Both the position numbers and the translations under genes were made by a program. DNA of 64,000 nucleotides from Mycobacterium sp. Aquia_213 (GTDB taxonomy: Bacteria; Actinomycetota; Actinomycetes; Mycobacteriales; Mycobacteriaceae): contig NZ_CP113116.1 of assembly GCF_026625985.1 (NCBI RefSeq), forward strand, positions 1,178,001 through 1,242,000, written 5' to 3'. A model generated the notes under the pieces. It had not been told where the DNA came from. It saw nothing but the letters and a program-made list of their open reading frames with translations, and did no database searches. Positions within the stretch are counted from its first letter, which is position 1. Every line of letters begins with the position of its first letter. Positions 25,217-36,906 of the stretch are shown here, in pieces.

Positions 25217-25295
25217 CAGGATGAATCGCTGACCCAGGCTTTAGGCTAAAGGCCGGCCCGGAGCGCGCCATCAGCTACGACGCAAGGAGATCCTA

Positions 25296-26585
25296 GTGCC
25301 GATTATCGAGCAGGTCGGGGCCCGCGAGATCCTCGATTCCCGAGGTAACCCGACCGTCGAGGTCGAGATAGCCCTGATCGACGGAACCTTTGCCCGCGCG
25401 GCGGTGCCGTCCGGCGCGTCGACCGGGGAGCACGAGGCCGTCGAGCTGCGCGACGGCGGCGAGCGTTACGGCGGCAAGGGCGTGGACAAGGCGGTACAGG
25501 CCGTGCTCGACGAGATCGGCCCGGCCGTGATCGGGCTCAACGCCGACGACCAGCGCCTGGTCGACCAGGCGCTGGTGGATCTCGACGGCACCCCGGACAA
25601 GTCGCGGCTCGGTGCCAACTCGATTCTGGGTGTGTCGCTGGCCGTCGCCAAGGCGGCCGCCGATTCGGCCGAGCTGCCGCTGTTCCGCTACCTCGGCGGG
25701 CCGAACGCGCACATCCTGCCGGTGCCGATGATGAACATCCTCAACGGCGGCGCGCATGCCGACACCGGGGTCGATGTCCAGGAGTTCATGGTCGCGCCGA
25801 TCGGCGCGCCGAGCTTCAAGGAGGCGCTGCGCTGGGGGGCCGAGGTTTACCACTCGCTGAAGTCGGTGCTCAAGAAGCAGGGCCTGAGCACCGGTCTCGG
25901 CGACGAGGGCGGTTTCGCGCCCGATGTGGCCGGCACCAAGGCGGCGCTCGACCTGATCCTGTCGGCCATCGAAGCGACGGGCTTCAAGGCGGGGACCGAC
26001 GTGGCGCTGGCCCTCGATGTGGCTGCGACCGAATTCTTCACCGAGGGACAGGGTTACAGCTTCGAGAAGGAGACCCGCAGCGCCGAGCAGATGTCCGAGT
26101 TCTACGCGGGACTGCTGGACTCCTACCCGCTGGTCTCCCTCGAGGATCCGCTTTCCGAGGACGACTGGGACGGCTGGGTGGCGCTGACGACGGCCATCGG
26201 TGACCGAGTCCAGGTGGTCGGCGACGACCTGTTCGTCACCAACCCGGAGCGCCTGGAAGAAGGCATCGAACGCGGCGCCGCCAATGCGCTTCTGGTCAAG
26301 GTGAATCAAATCGGCACGCTGACCGAGACGCTGGACGCCGTCGCGCTGGCTCACCACAGCGGGTACCGCACGATGATGAGCCACCGCAGCGGCGAGACCG
26401 AGGACACCACGATCGCCGACCTGGCGGTCGCCGTCGGCAGCGGACAGATCAAGACCGGCGCGCCCGCCCGCAGCGAGCGGGTCGCCAAATACAACCAGCT
26501 GCTGCGCATCGAGGAAGCCCTCGGCGACGCGGCCCGCTATGCCGGCGATCTGGCCTTCCCGCGCTACGCACTGGATGTGAAATAG
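25296..26585 (+). CDS. eno: Enolase
   Basis: Enolase interconverts 2-phosphoglycerate and phosphoenolpyruvate in glycolysis. The 429-residue protein starts at GTG 25296 after AAGGAG. Its motifs are ILDSRGNPTVEVE, PSGASTGEHEAVELRDG near residue 38, GDEGGFAPD near 205, the metal ligand stretch LEDPLSEDDW near 285, and KVNQIGTLTET and SHRSGETEDTTIADL. Metal-binding Asp and Glu residues are all in place. Downstream genes ftsB, DUF501 and ppx2 follow with short or overlapping junctions, as in Rv1023-Rv1026. Confidence 0.98.
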   Translation: MPIIEQVGAREILDSRGNPTVEVEIALIDGTFARAAVPSGASTGEHEAVELRDGGERYGGKGVDKAVQAVLDEIGPAVIGLNADDQRLVDQALVDLDGTPDKSRLGANSILGVSLAVAKAAADSAELPLFRYLGGPNAHILPVPMMNILNGGAHADTGVDVQEFMVAPIGAPSFKEALRWGAEVYHSLKSVLKKQGLSTGLGDEGGFAPDVAGTKAALDLILSAIEATGFKAGTDVALALDVAATEFFTEGQGYSFEKETRSAEQMSEFYAGLLDSYPLVSLEDPLSEDDWDGWVALTTAIGDRVQVVGDDLFVTNPERLEEGIERGAANALLVKVNQIGTLTETLDAVALAHHSGYRTMMSHRSGETEDTTIADLAVAVGSGQIKTGAPARSERVAKYNQLLRIEEALGDAARYAGDLAFPRYALDVK

Positions 26586-26620
26586 CTTGACAGTCAACGG
26601 GAAACGCGGCTAGGTCGACG

Positions 26621-27319
26621 ATGCCCGACGCGAAACGCCCAGATCCGAAGCGCCGCTCCCCGGCATCGCGCCCGGGGAAAGCCGGCGATTCGGTTCGGCG
26701 CGGTCGGGCCGCCAAACCGTCGTCCAAGCCGTCGTCGCGCGCGTCGAAACTCGCGCAGAACGCCGCCGCTGCCCGGACGACGGCCGAGCACATCGTCGAA
26801 CCCATCAAGCGGCAGATCGCCGAGTCCGTCGAACAACGGTCCGAGCAGCGGATGGGTTTCACCGCCCGGCGCGCGGCGGTGCTGGCCGCGGTGGTCTGCG
26901 TGCTGACGTTGACGATCGCGGGCCCGGTGCGTACTTATTTCGCGCAGCGCACCGAGATGTCTCAGCTGACGGCCAGCGAAGCCGCGCTGCGCCGTCAGAT
27001 CGCCGACCTCGAGCAGAAGAAGGTCAAGCTCGGCGACCCGGCCTATATCGCGGCGCAGGCCCGCGAACGCCTGGGGTTCGTGATGCCCGGGGACACGCCG
27101 TTCCAGGTCCAGCTGCCGGCGGCCGCGGCGGCGTCTCCGCAGCCGGGCGCCGAGACGGCGAAACCGGCGAACAACGCGCCGTGGTACTCCTCGCTGTGGC
27201 ATACCATCGCCGACGCCCCGCACCTGCCGCCCGCCAATGCCCCGGCCCCCCCGCCGGCCGAGCCCGGGCAGCCCGCCCCGCCGCCGGAATCACCGAAGCC
27301 CACGACTCCCGGTGGTTGA
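26621..27319 (+). CDS. ftsB: Septum formation initiator (FtsB/DivIC family)
   Basis: FtsB-family bitopic proteins link the early and late divisome with FtsQ and FtsL. This 232-residue protein has a long basic cytoplasmic N-terminus (about residues 1-82), one transmembrane segment (RRAAVLAAVVCVLTLTIAG), and a periplasmic coiled coil (QLTASEAALRRQIADLEQKK). The YIAAQARERLGFVMPGD motif is typical of the family. A Pro/Ala-rich tail closes it. The long N-terminus is a mycobacterial feature (compare Rv1024). The 3' end overlaps the DUF501 gene. Confidence 0.93.
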   Translation: MPDAKRPDPKRRSPASRPGKAGDSVRRGRAAKPSSKPSSRASKLAQNAAAARTTAEHIVEPIKRQIAESVEQRSEQRMGFTARRAAVLAAVVCVLTLTIAGPVRTYFAQRTEMSQLTASEAALRRQIADLEQKKVKLGDPAYIAAQARERLGFVMPGDTPFQVQLPAAAAASPQPGAETAKPANNAPWYSSLWHTIADAPHLPPANAPAPPPAEPGQPAPPPESPKPTTPGG

Positions 27320-27803
27320 TCGTGCCGACCTGGAAGCGGTGGCACGCCAGCTCGGTCGCGAGCCCCGCGGTGTGCTGGAAATCGCCTACCGATGCCCCAA
27401 CGGCGAGCCCGGCGTGGTGAAGACCGCGCCGAAACTTCCTGACGGAACCCCGTTTCCGACGTTGTACTACCTGACGCATCCGGCGCTCACCGCGGCCGCG
27501 AGCAGGCTGGAGACGACCGGACTGATGCGGGAGATGACCGAGCGTTTGGGGACCGACGCCGAACTGGCCGCCGCCTATCGGCGGGCTCACGAGTCGTATC
27601 TGGCCGAGCGCGACGCGATCGAACCGCTCGGGACCACGTTCTCCGGCGGCGGCATGCCGGACCGGGTCAAGTGCCTGCACGTGCTGATCGCGCATTCGCT
27701 GGCCAAGGGGCCGGGGGTCAATCCTTTCGGTGACGAGGCGGTGGCGCTGCTTGCCGCCGAGCCGGCCATGGCCGGGGTGCTGGATGGTGAGTTGTGGCGC
27801 TGA
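27312..27803 (+). CDS. DUF501 family protein
   Basis: This 163-residue conserved actinobacterial protein has unknown function. It contains PRGVLEIAYRCPNGEPGVV near residue 20, FPTLYYLTHP, and GGMPDRVKCLHVLIAHSLAKGPGVNPFGDEA, all strongly conserved in DUF501. GTG 27312 overlaps the ftsB stop, and the 3' end overlaps the ppx2 start. The eno-ftsB-DUF501-ppx2 order is widely conserved in actinobacteria, which hints at a role related to division or phosphate metabolism but does not prove one. The frame is open further upstream, but only by reading through ftsB. Confidence 0.92.
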   Translation: MVDRADLEAVARQLGREPRGVLEIAYRCPNGEPGVVKTAPKLPDGTPFPTLYYLTHPALTAAASRLETTGLMREMTERLGTDAELAAAYRRAHESYLAERDAIEPLGTTFSGGGMPDRVKCLHVLIAHSLAKGPGVNPFGDEAVALLAAEPAMAGVLDGELWR

Positions 27804-28738
27804 GGGCGGCCGGTGTCGACTGTGGCACCAACTCGATTCGGTTGCTGATCGCCGACGTCTCGGACGGGCGGCTGCGCGACGTGCACCGCGAGACGCGGAT
27901 CGTGCGCCTGGGCCAGGGCGTCGACGCCACGGGTCAGTTTGCGCCGGAGGCAATCGAGCGGACCAGGGCCGCGCTGGTCGACTACGCGGACCTGATGAGA
28001 ACCCATGGCGTCGAGTGGGTTCGGATGGTTGCCACCTCGGCCGCCCGCGACGTCAGCAATCGCGATGTCTTCTTCGCGATGACGGCCGACGTGCTGGGCG
28101 GTGTGCTGCCCGGCGCGGTGGCCGAGGTGATTACCGGAGCCGAGGAGGCCGGGCTGTCCTTTCGCGGCGCGGTGGGCGAATTAGACAGCGCCCGTGGACC
28201 TTTCGTCGTCGTAGACTTGGGCGGCGGGTCAACCGAGATCGTGCTGGGCGTCGACCAGGTCGTGGCGAGCTACTCGGCCGACATCGGCTGCGTGCGCTTG
28301 ACCGAGCGCTGCCTGCACTCCGACCCGCCGACACCTGAGGAAGTGGACGCGGCGCGTCAGTTCGTGCGCCAGCGGCTCGAGCCCGCGCTGCGCGCCGTGC
28401 CCGTTGAGGGAGCCCGGACCTGGGTCGGACTGGCCGGCACGATGACCACGTTGTCGGCGCTGGCACACAATATGACGACGTACGATGTTGCGGCCATTCA
28501 CCTTTCGCGGGTCACCGGCGATGATTTGATGTCGGTGTGCGAGACGCTGATCGGCATGACGCGATCCCAGCGTTTGGCGCTGCCCCCGATGCACGAGGGC
28601 CGCGCCGATGTGATCGGCGGCGGCGCCATCGTGGTGCAGGAGCTGGCGCGTGAGTTGCGCGCCCGGGCAGGCATCGACGAGCTGACGGTCAGCGAGCACG
28701 ACATCCTCGACGGCATCGTGCTGTCGATCGCGCACTAG
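27794..28738 (+). CDS. ppx2: Exopolyphosphatase / guanosine pentaphosphate phosphohydrolase (Ppx/GppA)
   Basis: Ppx/GppA proteins hydrolyse terminal phosphates of polyphosphate or pppGpp and so influence stringent and stress responses. The 314-residue protein has the ASKHA motifs VDCGTNSIRLLIAD near residue 8, ATSAARD, ITGAEEAGLSFRGA, and VVDLGGGSTEIV near residue 138. It comprises only the two N-terminal ASKHA subdomains, the short actinobacterial form. In M. tuberculosis the equivalent (Rv1026) is reported as an active pppGpp/polyP-related phosphatase, with Rv0496 as a second copy. GTG 27794 overlaps the DUF501 stop. Confidence 0.95.
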   Translation: MALRAAGVDCGTNSIRLLIADVSDGRLRDVHRETRIVRLGQGVDATGQFAPEAIERTRAALVDYADLMRTHGVEWVRMVATSAARDVSNRDVFFAMTADVLGGVLPGAVAEVITGAEEAGLSFRGAVGELDSARGPFVVVDLGGGSTEIVLGVDQVVASYSADIGCVRLTERCLHSDPPTPEEVDAARQFVRQRLEPALRAVPVEGARTWVGLAGTMTTLSALAHNMTTYDVAAIHLSRVTGDDLMSVCETLIGMTRSQRLALPPMHEGRADVIGGGAIVVQELARELRARAGIDELTVSEHDILDGIVLSIAH

Positions 28739-28756
28739 CACCGTTGTGCGCCGGCG

Positions 28757-28796
28757 GTCGAGTGTGCGCTGATGTCGACCTGGTCGCACACTCGAC
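28757..28796. terminator. Perfect 12-bp inverted repeat between convergent ppx2 and kdpE
   Basis: GTCGAGTGTGCG at 28757-28768 and CGCACACTCGAC at 28785-28796 are perfect complements around a 16-base loop. A further GTGCACACTC lies at about 28804. Position between two converging stops argues for a bidirectional transcription terminator. It lacks a T-tract and resembles dispersed mycobacterial palindromes. Confidence 0.6.
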
Positions 28797-28811
28797 GCCC
28801 TGGGTGCACAC

Positions 28812-29492
28812 TCAGGCCTCGAAGCGGTAGCCCATACCCGATTCGGTCAGCAGGTGTTTGGGATGCGACGGGTCGTCTTCGAGTTTGCGCCGCAGCTGAG
28901 CGAGATATACACGCAGATAATGGGTTTCGGTGGCATACGCCGGGCCCCACACCTCTTTGAGTAATTCCTCGCGGCCGACCAGCTTGCCGCGATTGCGCAC
29001 CAGCACCTCGAGCATGCCCCATTCGGTCGGGGTGAGGTGCACCTCGGCGCCGTTCTTGGTGACCTTCTTGGCGGCCAGGTCGACGGTGAAAGCATCGGTT
29101 TCGATCACCGGCTCGTCCATCTCGGAGGCGGCGGCATTACGGCGCACCGCGGCCCGCAGCCGAGCCAGAAACTCGTCCATCCCAAACGGTTTCGTGACAT
29201 AGTCGTCGGCCCCGGCGTCCAGCGCCTCGACCTTGTCGGAGGAATCGGTGCGCGCGGACAATACGATCACCGGCGCCGTCAGCCACCCGCGTAGACCGGC
29301 GAGCACCTCGATACCCGAGATGTCGGGCAGCCCCAGATCGAGGATCACCACGTCGGGTTTGTGTTCGGCCGCGGCGCGCAGGGCGCCGGCACCGGTTGCG
29401 GCGGTGACGACCTCGTAGCCGCGCACCGACAAGTTGATACGCAGCGCACGCAGGATGTGCGGCTCGTCATCGATCACCAAGACCCGGGTCAT
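28812..29492 (-). CDS. kdpE: Response regulator KdpE
   Basis: KdpE is the OmpR/PhoB-type response regulator that activates the kdp potassium pump when phosphorylated by KdpD. Of its 226 residues, 1-120 form the receiver (VLVIDDEP, phospho-Asp in VVILDLGLPD, Lys in VTKPF), and the last 100 form a winged helix with VHLTPTEWGMLEVLVRN and the terminal THYLRVYLAQLRRKLEDDP. Its ATG overlaps the kdpD stop by 4 bases. It is the last gene of the collinear kdpFABCDE run. In M. tuberculosis, as I recall, kdpDE diverge from kdpFABC, so the arrangement here differs. Confidence 0.97.
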   Translation of the reverse strand: MTRVLVIDDEPHILRALRINLSVRGYEVVTAATGAGALRAAAEHKPDVVILDLGLPDISGIEVLAGLRGWLTAPVIVLSARTDSSDKVEALDAGADDYVTKPFGMDEFLARLRAAVRRNAAASEMDEPVIETDAFTVDLAAKKVTKNGAEVHLTPTEWGMLEVLVRNRGKLVGREELLKEVWGPAYATETHYLRVYLAQLRRKLEDDPSHPKHLLTESGMGYRFEA

Positions 29493-32059
29493 CGGACCCC
29501 AATCGGTTGCGGCGGCGCGGCCAAGTCCACGACGACGGTGAGTCCACCCCCCGGCGTATCGCCGGCCGCGATGGTGCCTCCCATGGCTTCGACGAAGCCG
29601 CGCGCCACCGACATTCCCAGGCCCACGCCAGTGGTGTTGTCGTGATCGCCGAGCCGCTGGAAGGCTTCGAAGATCCCATCCTCGGCCCCCTTGGGGATTC
29701 CGGGACCTTCATCGATGACGTTGACCAGGACTCGATCACCCACCCTTCCCGCATTGACCCGAACTACGCAATTGGGTGCGTAGCGCAACGCGTTGTCTAT
29801 CAGGTTAGCGAGAACCCGTTCGAGTAGGCCCGCGTCAGCCATCACCACCGCATCACCGACATCGACCTTGACGCGGTCAATCGCGGATCGATAAAAGCCG
29901 GTGGCGCCCTTGCCAATACTGACCAGCGCACGTTGCACAGTCTCCTCCAGATACACCGGGCTCAGATCCGGGCGCACCACGCCGGCGGCCAGACGCGAGG
30001 AGTCGAGCAGGTTGCCAACCAGCGCGGTGAGCTGGTCGATCGATTCCTCAATGGTGGCCAGCAATTCCGCGGTGTCTTCGGGGGAGAACGCGACGTCGTC
30101 GGCCCGCAAGCTGGAGACCGCGACCTTGGCCGCCGCCAGCGGTGTGCGCAGGTCATGGCTGACCGCCGAGAGCAGCGAGCGTCGCAGCTCGTCGGCCCGC
30201 CCGATCGCTTCGGCCCGGCTGGCTTCCTCTGCCAGTTGGCCCTGCCGGATCAGGCCCACGGCTTGCTTGGCGACCGCGGTGAGCACCCGGCGATCACGGG
30301 CGGACAGCTTCCTTCCCGCCATCAGCATCCAGAACTCGTCGTCGCCGACCTCGATCGCGGTATCGGCGGAATCGACTGTCACACAAGGATCTTTGCCCAC
30401 GCAGGCGACGATGTAGCCCTTCCTGCCGGCGGCGCGGTCCTCCTCGTCGGGCTCGCGCACCATGCTGACCGCGCGCTGTGAGTAGGTCTCGCGCACCCGC
30501 TCGAGCAGCGTCTCCAGGTCGGCGCCACGCAGCACCGATCCCGCGAACAGCGTCAGCAGTTCGGCCTCTTGGGAGGCGCGTCGCGCTTCTCGGGTGCGTT
30601 TCGTGGCGCCGTCGACAAGGACCGCGACGGCAACGGCAATCAGCAACAGCACCAATTCGGTGATGGCGCTGTTGGGTTCGGCGATCGTGAAGCTGTGTCG
30701 CGGAGCGATCAGGTAGTAGTTCAGCAGGAGCCCGGACAGCACCGCCGAAAGAGCTGCCGGGGCAACGCCTCCCAGCAGTCCCACCAGCAGGACGCCCACG
30801 AAGAACAACGCGCTCTCGCCGCCGGTGTCCAGATAGGAGTCGAGCATGGTCACCGTGACGGCGCAGATTACCGACGGGACGATAAAAGCCGCGCACCACG
30901 ACGCGACGCGCCGCTCTCGGGGCGCGAGTGCGCCTAGGTGAAAGCCGCGTTTGGATTCATCATGCGTGACGATGTGCACGTCGATCTTGCCCGATTGCTG
31001 GACAACGGTCGTGCCGATGCCCTCCTCGAATATCCGCGCCCACCGCGACCGGCGGGAAGTTCCGATGACCAACTGGGTCGCGTTCATCTCGCGGGCGAAG
31101 TCGAGCAGCGCCGTGGGTACATCGTCGCCGACGACGGTGTGCACCGAGGCGTCCAAGCTGCTAGCCAGCTCGCGAATCTTGGCCATCCGGGGCTCCGACA
31201 GACCCGCTAGCCCGTCACCGCGTATGACGTGCACTACCATCAGCTCGGCGCTGGATTTCGACGCGATTCGCGATGCTCGTCGCACCAGCGTTTCCGATTC
31301 CGGGCCACCGGTGACGGCCACGACGACCCGCTCGCGCGCCTCCCACATATCGGTGATCTTGTTCTCCGCGCGGTACTTAGCCAGCGCGGTGTCCACCTGA
31401 TCGGCCAGCCATAGGAGCGCTAATTCCCTTAGCGCAGTGAGGTTTCCGCGGCGAAAGTAATTCGAGAGCGCAGCGTCGATCCGCTCCGGCGCATAGACGT
31501 TGCCGTGGGATAGCCTGCGCTGCAGCGCCTCCGGCGTGATGTCGATGAGCTCGACCTGGGCCGCCTGGCGGACGATCGAATCCGGTATCGTCTCTTGCTG
31601 TTCGATACCGGTGATTTGTGCGACGACGTCGTTGAGGCTCTCCAGGTGCTGGATGTTGACAGTGGAGATCACCGTGATGCCGGCATCGAGCAGCTCCTCG
31701 ACGTCCTGCCACCTTTTGTGATTCTTGCTGCCGGGCGTGTTGGTGTGAGCTAGCTCGTCGACCAGGACCACCTGCGGATGCCTGGCCAGCACGGCCGGCA
31801 CGTCGAGTTCGGGGAAACTGCCACCGCGATATTCGATATAGCGGGTGGGGATGACTTCGATGCCCTGCAGCATCTCAGCGGTTTTCGCTCGCCCATGGGT
31901 CTCGACGACGGCCGCCACCAGGTCGGTGCCGCGGTCCAAGCGGCGGTGCGCCTCGCCGAGCATCGCGTACGTCTTGCCGACCCCCGGTGCCGCACCAAGG
32001 TAAATGCGTAGCTCACCGCGTTTGGGATGGTGGTCGTGGACGCTCACGTCAACCATCAT
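29489..32059 (-). CDS. kdpD: Sensor histidine kinase KdpD
   Basis: KdpD is the membrane sensor for low potassium or high ionic strength. The 856-residue protein has the N-terminal KdpD domain with Walker A GAAPGVGKT (residues 22-30) and VVLVDELAHTN. A USP-like domain (about 250-370) follows, then four closely spaced transmembrane helices (about 390-490), a GAF-like region and the kinase core. The core has SAVSHDLRTPLAAAK (phospho-His near 640), LIDNALRYAP, DEGPGIP and TGVGLGMSVARGF. Its USP domain is the reported c-di-AMP-binding site in firmicute KdpD; whether that applies here is unknown. It lies 12 bases after kdpC. Confidence 0.97.
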   Translation of the reverse strand: MMVDVSVHDHHPKRGELRIYLGAAPGVGKTYAMLGEAHRRLDRGTDLVAAVVETHGRAKTAEMLQGIEVIPTRYIEYRGGSFPELDVPAVLARHPQVVLVDELAHTNTPGSKNHKRWQDVEELLDAGITVISTVNIQHLESLNDVVAQITGIEQQETIPDSIVRQAAQVELIDITPEALQRRLSHGNVYAPERIDAALSNYFRRGNLTALRELALLWLADQVDTALAKYRAENKITDMWEARERVVVAVTGGPESETLVRRASRIASKSSAELMVVHVIRGDGLAGLSEPRMAKIRELASSLDASVHTVVGDDVPTALLDFAREMNATQLVIGTSRRSRWARIFEEGIGTTVVQQSGKIDVHIVTHDESKRGFHLGALAPRERRVASWCAAFIVPSVICAVTVTMLDSYLDTGGESALFFVGVLLVGLLGGVAPAALSAVLSGLLLNYYLIAPRHSFTIAEPNSAITELVLLLIAVAVAVLVDGATKRTREARRASQEAELLTLFAGSVLRGADLETLLERVRETYSQRAVSMVREPDEEDRAAGRKGYIVACVGKDPCVTVDSADTAIEVGDDEFWMLMAGRKLSARDRRVLTAVAKQAVGLIRQGQLAEEASRAEAIGRADELRRSLLSAVSHDLRTPLAAAKVAVSSLRADDVAFSPEDTAELLATIEESIDQLTALVGNLLDSSRLAAGVVRPDLSPVYLEETVQRALVSIGKGATGFYRSAIDRVKVDVGDAVVMADAGLLERVLANLIDNALRYAPNCVVRVNAGRVGDRVLVNVIDEGPGIPKGAEDGIFEAFQRLGDHDNTTGVGLGMSVARGFVEAMGGTIAAGDTPGGGLTVVVDLAAPPQPIGVR

Positions 32060-32071
32060 CCCCCTCTGTCA

Positions 32072-32995
32072 TTAGCTCGATACCGGATATTTGCGGTCGA
32101 GTTGCAGATTGAGCTGCAGCACGTTGACCGTGGGTTCGCCGAGAAATCCCAGGGCACGGCCGTCGCGGTACGCGGCGAGGACCGCCCGAATCTGATCGGG
32201 GCTGACATGGCGAGCTTTGGCCACGCGGGCGATCTGGATATCGGCGTAGGCCGGCGAGATATTCGGGTCCAGACCGCTGCCGCTAGCGGTGACCGCGTCG
32301 GCGGGCACGGCCGGGCTGGCAGGTGCCGCCCCGCGGATGGGCACAATCTGGCCGAGCGAATAGTCCTCGCCGTACTTCGCGCATTCGACCCGAACGCCCT
32401 GGTAGCTGGTCAAGAACGGCGTCTGCGTCGTCTGGCATGGCTCGTTGATGCTGATCACCTGGGTCGGGTGACTGACGTTTCCGCGGGCGTCGCGGGAACC
32501 GATCACCGCGAGCACCGCACCCACGCCGCCGCCGGTGCAGAACGGACGCGAACCGTCCACACCCTCCAGCTGACCCACGGCGGCGCTGCGCGTGCACACC
32601 TGCGTCAGCAGGCCTGGCTTGAATCCGGCGTCCGAGGCGGACTTGCCGGCAGCCAGCTGTGCCGGATCGGCGGGTGTGTCGACGACGCTTTCCGGCCCAA
32701 GGTTGCTCGCGCTCGTCGAGGTCGGGTCGTAGCCGGTGCCGGCCGCCGAGGGGCGGCTCTGGAAGTACTGCGGCAGTGGGTTGCCGTCCTTGTCGGTGAA
32801 CAGCTGACCGATCAGCTTGCTGCCGACCGGTTTGCCGTTGGCGGTCAGAATCGATCCTTCGGCTTTGTCGTGCAAGCCGGGGATCTGTGCGACCAGCCAG
32901 ATGAGGACCGGATAGGCCAGTCCCGTGATGACGGTCATCACCAGCAGCGCACGGAAGGCCGCCCAGTGCACGCGGAGGAAATTCGAAAACTTCAT
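32072..32995 (-). CDS. kdpC: Potassium-transporting ATPase subunit C, long form
   Basis: KdpC is the single-span accessory subunit of the KdpFABC pump and sits near the KdpA-KdpB interface. The N-terminal transmembrane helix is at about residues 12-37, and QYFQSRPSAAG and DPTSTSASNLGP are conserved near 76-100. The C-terminal RHVSPDQIRAVL and LGEPTVNVLQLNLQLD are typical. At 307 residues it is over 100 longer than the usual 190, because a Cys-containing segment (about 125-240) interrupts the extracytoplasmic domain. The flanking motifs stay in one frame, so this is a lineage insertion, not an assembly error. It is 1 base from kdpB. Confidence 0.93.
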   Translation of the reverse strand: MKFSNFLRVHWAAFRALLVMTVITGLAYPVLIWLVAQIPGLHDKAEGSILTANGKPVGSKLIGQLFTDKDGNPLPQYFQSRPSAAGTGYDPTSTSASNLGPESVVDTPADPAQLAAGKSASDAGFKPGLLTQVCTRSAAVGQLEGVDGSRPFCTGGGVGAVLAVIGSRDARGNVSHPTQVISINEPCQTTQTPFLTSYQGVRVECAKYGEDYSLGQIVPIRGAAPASPAVPADAVTASGSGLDPNISPAYADIQIARVAKARHVSPDQIRAVLAAYRDGRALGFLGEPTVNVLQLNLQLDRKYPVSS

Positions 32996-32996
32996 G

Positions 32997-35146
<2,150 letters not shown>

Positions 35147-35147
<1 letters not shown>

Positions 35148-36817
35148 CAGTGGATTCCTTCAGCGAGAGGCCCGAGCGCGAGCATGGGCAGGAAGGTGAG
35201 GGCAACGAGAATCAGCGTGACGCCGGCGACCATTCCGACGAACTGTGGCCGGTGGGTGGGCAGGGTGCCTGCCGATTCCGGCGTAGTGCCCTGCTTGGCC
35301 AGCGAGCCGGCCAGCGCGAGCACCAGCACGATGGGCAGGAACCTGCCGAACACCATGGCCAGCCCCAGGGCGGTGTTGTACCAGTCGGTATTGACGGTGA
35401 TTCCGGCGAATGCCGACCCGTTGTTGTTGGCGGCGGAAGTGAAGGCGTACAGGACCTCTGACAGCCCATGCGGGCCGGTGTTCAGCATGCCTGCGCGTTC
35501 GCCCGGCAATGCCATCGCAATCGCGGTTCCAGTCAGCACGATCAGCGGTGTGACGAGGAAATAGCTTGCGGCCAACTTGATTTCGCGCGGGTTTATCTTC
35601 TTCCCGAGGTATTCAGGAGTGCGCCCGACCATCAGGCCCGCGACGAAGACTGTGATCACGGCCAGGATCAACATGCCGTACAGGCCAGATCCGGTGCCGC
35701 CGGGGGCGACCTCACCGAGCTGCATGTTGAACATCGTGATCATGCCGCCGAGGCTGGTGTAGGAGTCGTGGAACGAGTCGACCGCGCCAGTCGAGGTGAG
35801 CGTCGTCGCGTCGGCGAACACCGCCGAATCGGCGACGCCGAACCGCTGCTCGACTCCCTCCATAGCGGTTCCGACGGAGGTCGGCACGGTGCCATGATGC
35901 TGCAACTGGAACCACAGCATGAACGTCACGCTGATGAGAGCCAGCGAGGCCATCACCGAGGCGATCGCATAGCCCTGCTTCTTGCTGCCCACCATGCGCC
36001 CAAACGTGCGCGGCAGCGAGAAGCTGATCACCAGTAGCAGGAAGATTTCCAGCCAGTTCGTCCACGCATTCGGGTTCTCAAACGGGTGCGCGGAATTGGC
36101 GTTGTAGAAGCCGCCGCCGTTGGTGCCGAGCTCCTTGATGGCTTCCTGGCTGGCCACCGGGCCGCCGGTAATCGTCTGTTGGGTGCCGTTGAGGGTGTTC
36201 ACCACCTGGTCGTGGAGGTGGAAGTTCTGGATCGCTCCTCCGGCGACCAGCACGATCGCGCCGATGATCGCGATCGGCAGCAGGATGCGCAGGGTGCCGC
36301 GCACCAGGTCGACCCAGAAGTTCCCCAGATCCCCGGTGCGTCTGCGGACGAATCCGCGCACCAACGCCACTGCCACTGCCATGCCGACGGCCGCCGAGAC
36401 GAAGTTCTGCACCGCCAGCCCGGCCATCTGCACCAGATGCCCCTGCGTTGATTCGCCGGAGTAAGCCTGCCAGTTGGTGTTGGTGACGAAGCTGACAGCG
36501 GTGTTCCACGCCAGCGCCGGCGTCATCTTGGTGGCCGGATCGTGCAGATGCAACGGCAACTTGTCCTGCACGAGTTGGAACACGAACAGAAAGAGAATGC
36601 TGATCGACGAGAACGCCAACACACTTCGGGCGTAGGCACCCCACGTCTGCTCGGAGCGGGAATCGACACCGATCAGCCGGTAGATCAGGCGCTCGACGGA
36701 GGAATCCTTCTCGGCCGCGTACACCCGATACATGTAGTCGCCCAACGGCACATGTACCGCCACCAGTGCCGCGACGAGAAGGAGGAGGAAGATCAGTCCC
36801 GCTGCCGTTGTGCTCAC
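35147..36817 (-). CDS. kdpA: Potassium-transporting ATPase subunit A
   Basis: KdpA is the channel-like, potassium-selective subunit of KdpFABC. The 556-residue protein has about ten transmembrane helices and the four filter loops in canonical form: FVTNTNWQAYSGE, GTNGGGFYNANSAHPFENP, GEVAPGGTGSGLYGM and SAANNNGSAFAGI. I chose GTG 36817 (VSTTAAGLIF) because it overlaps the kdpF stop (TAGTG) and because the longer reading would begin within kdpF. A second, diverged KdpA is encoded about 3.8 kb upstream on the same strand. Confidence 0.97.
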
Positions 36818-36906
36818 TAGAACCTCTCCGGGAACAACAGGGCGCACCCCAGAAACAGGGCGAGAACGATGGAAAGTACCAAGCCGATTATGTTTTCGTA
36901 GCTCAC
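36817..36906 (-). CDS. kdpF: Potassium-transporting ATPase subunit F (29 residues)
   Basis: This small hydrophobic peptide stabilises the Kdp complex. It reads VSYENIIGLVLSIVLALFLG, then a short tail ending FPERF. The NIxGLVL core, single transmembrane helix and PE(R/K)F end are the hallmarks of actinobacterial KdpF. The start GTG 36906 overlaps the TGA of the preceding 27-codon frame, and the stop TAG overlaps the kdpA GTG, so three frames are chained by overlaps. Confidence 0.92.
   Translation of the reverse strand: MSYENIIGLVLSIVLALFLGCALLFPERF

Noticed and set aside
32072..32995. Long KdpC as two fused or frameshifted genes
   Set aside because: One frame holds both ends and the insert without a break, and actinobacterial KdpC proteins can be long.
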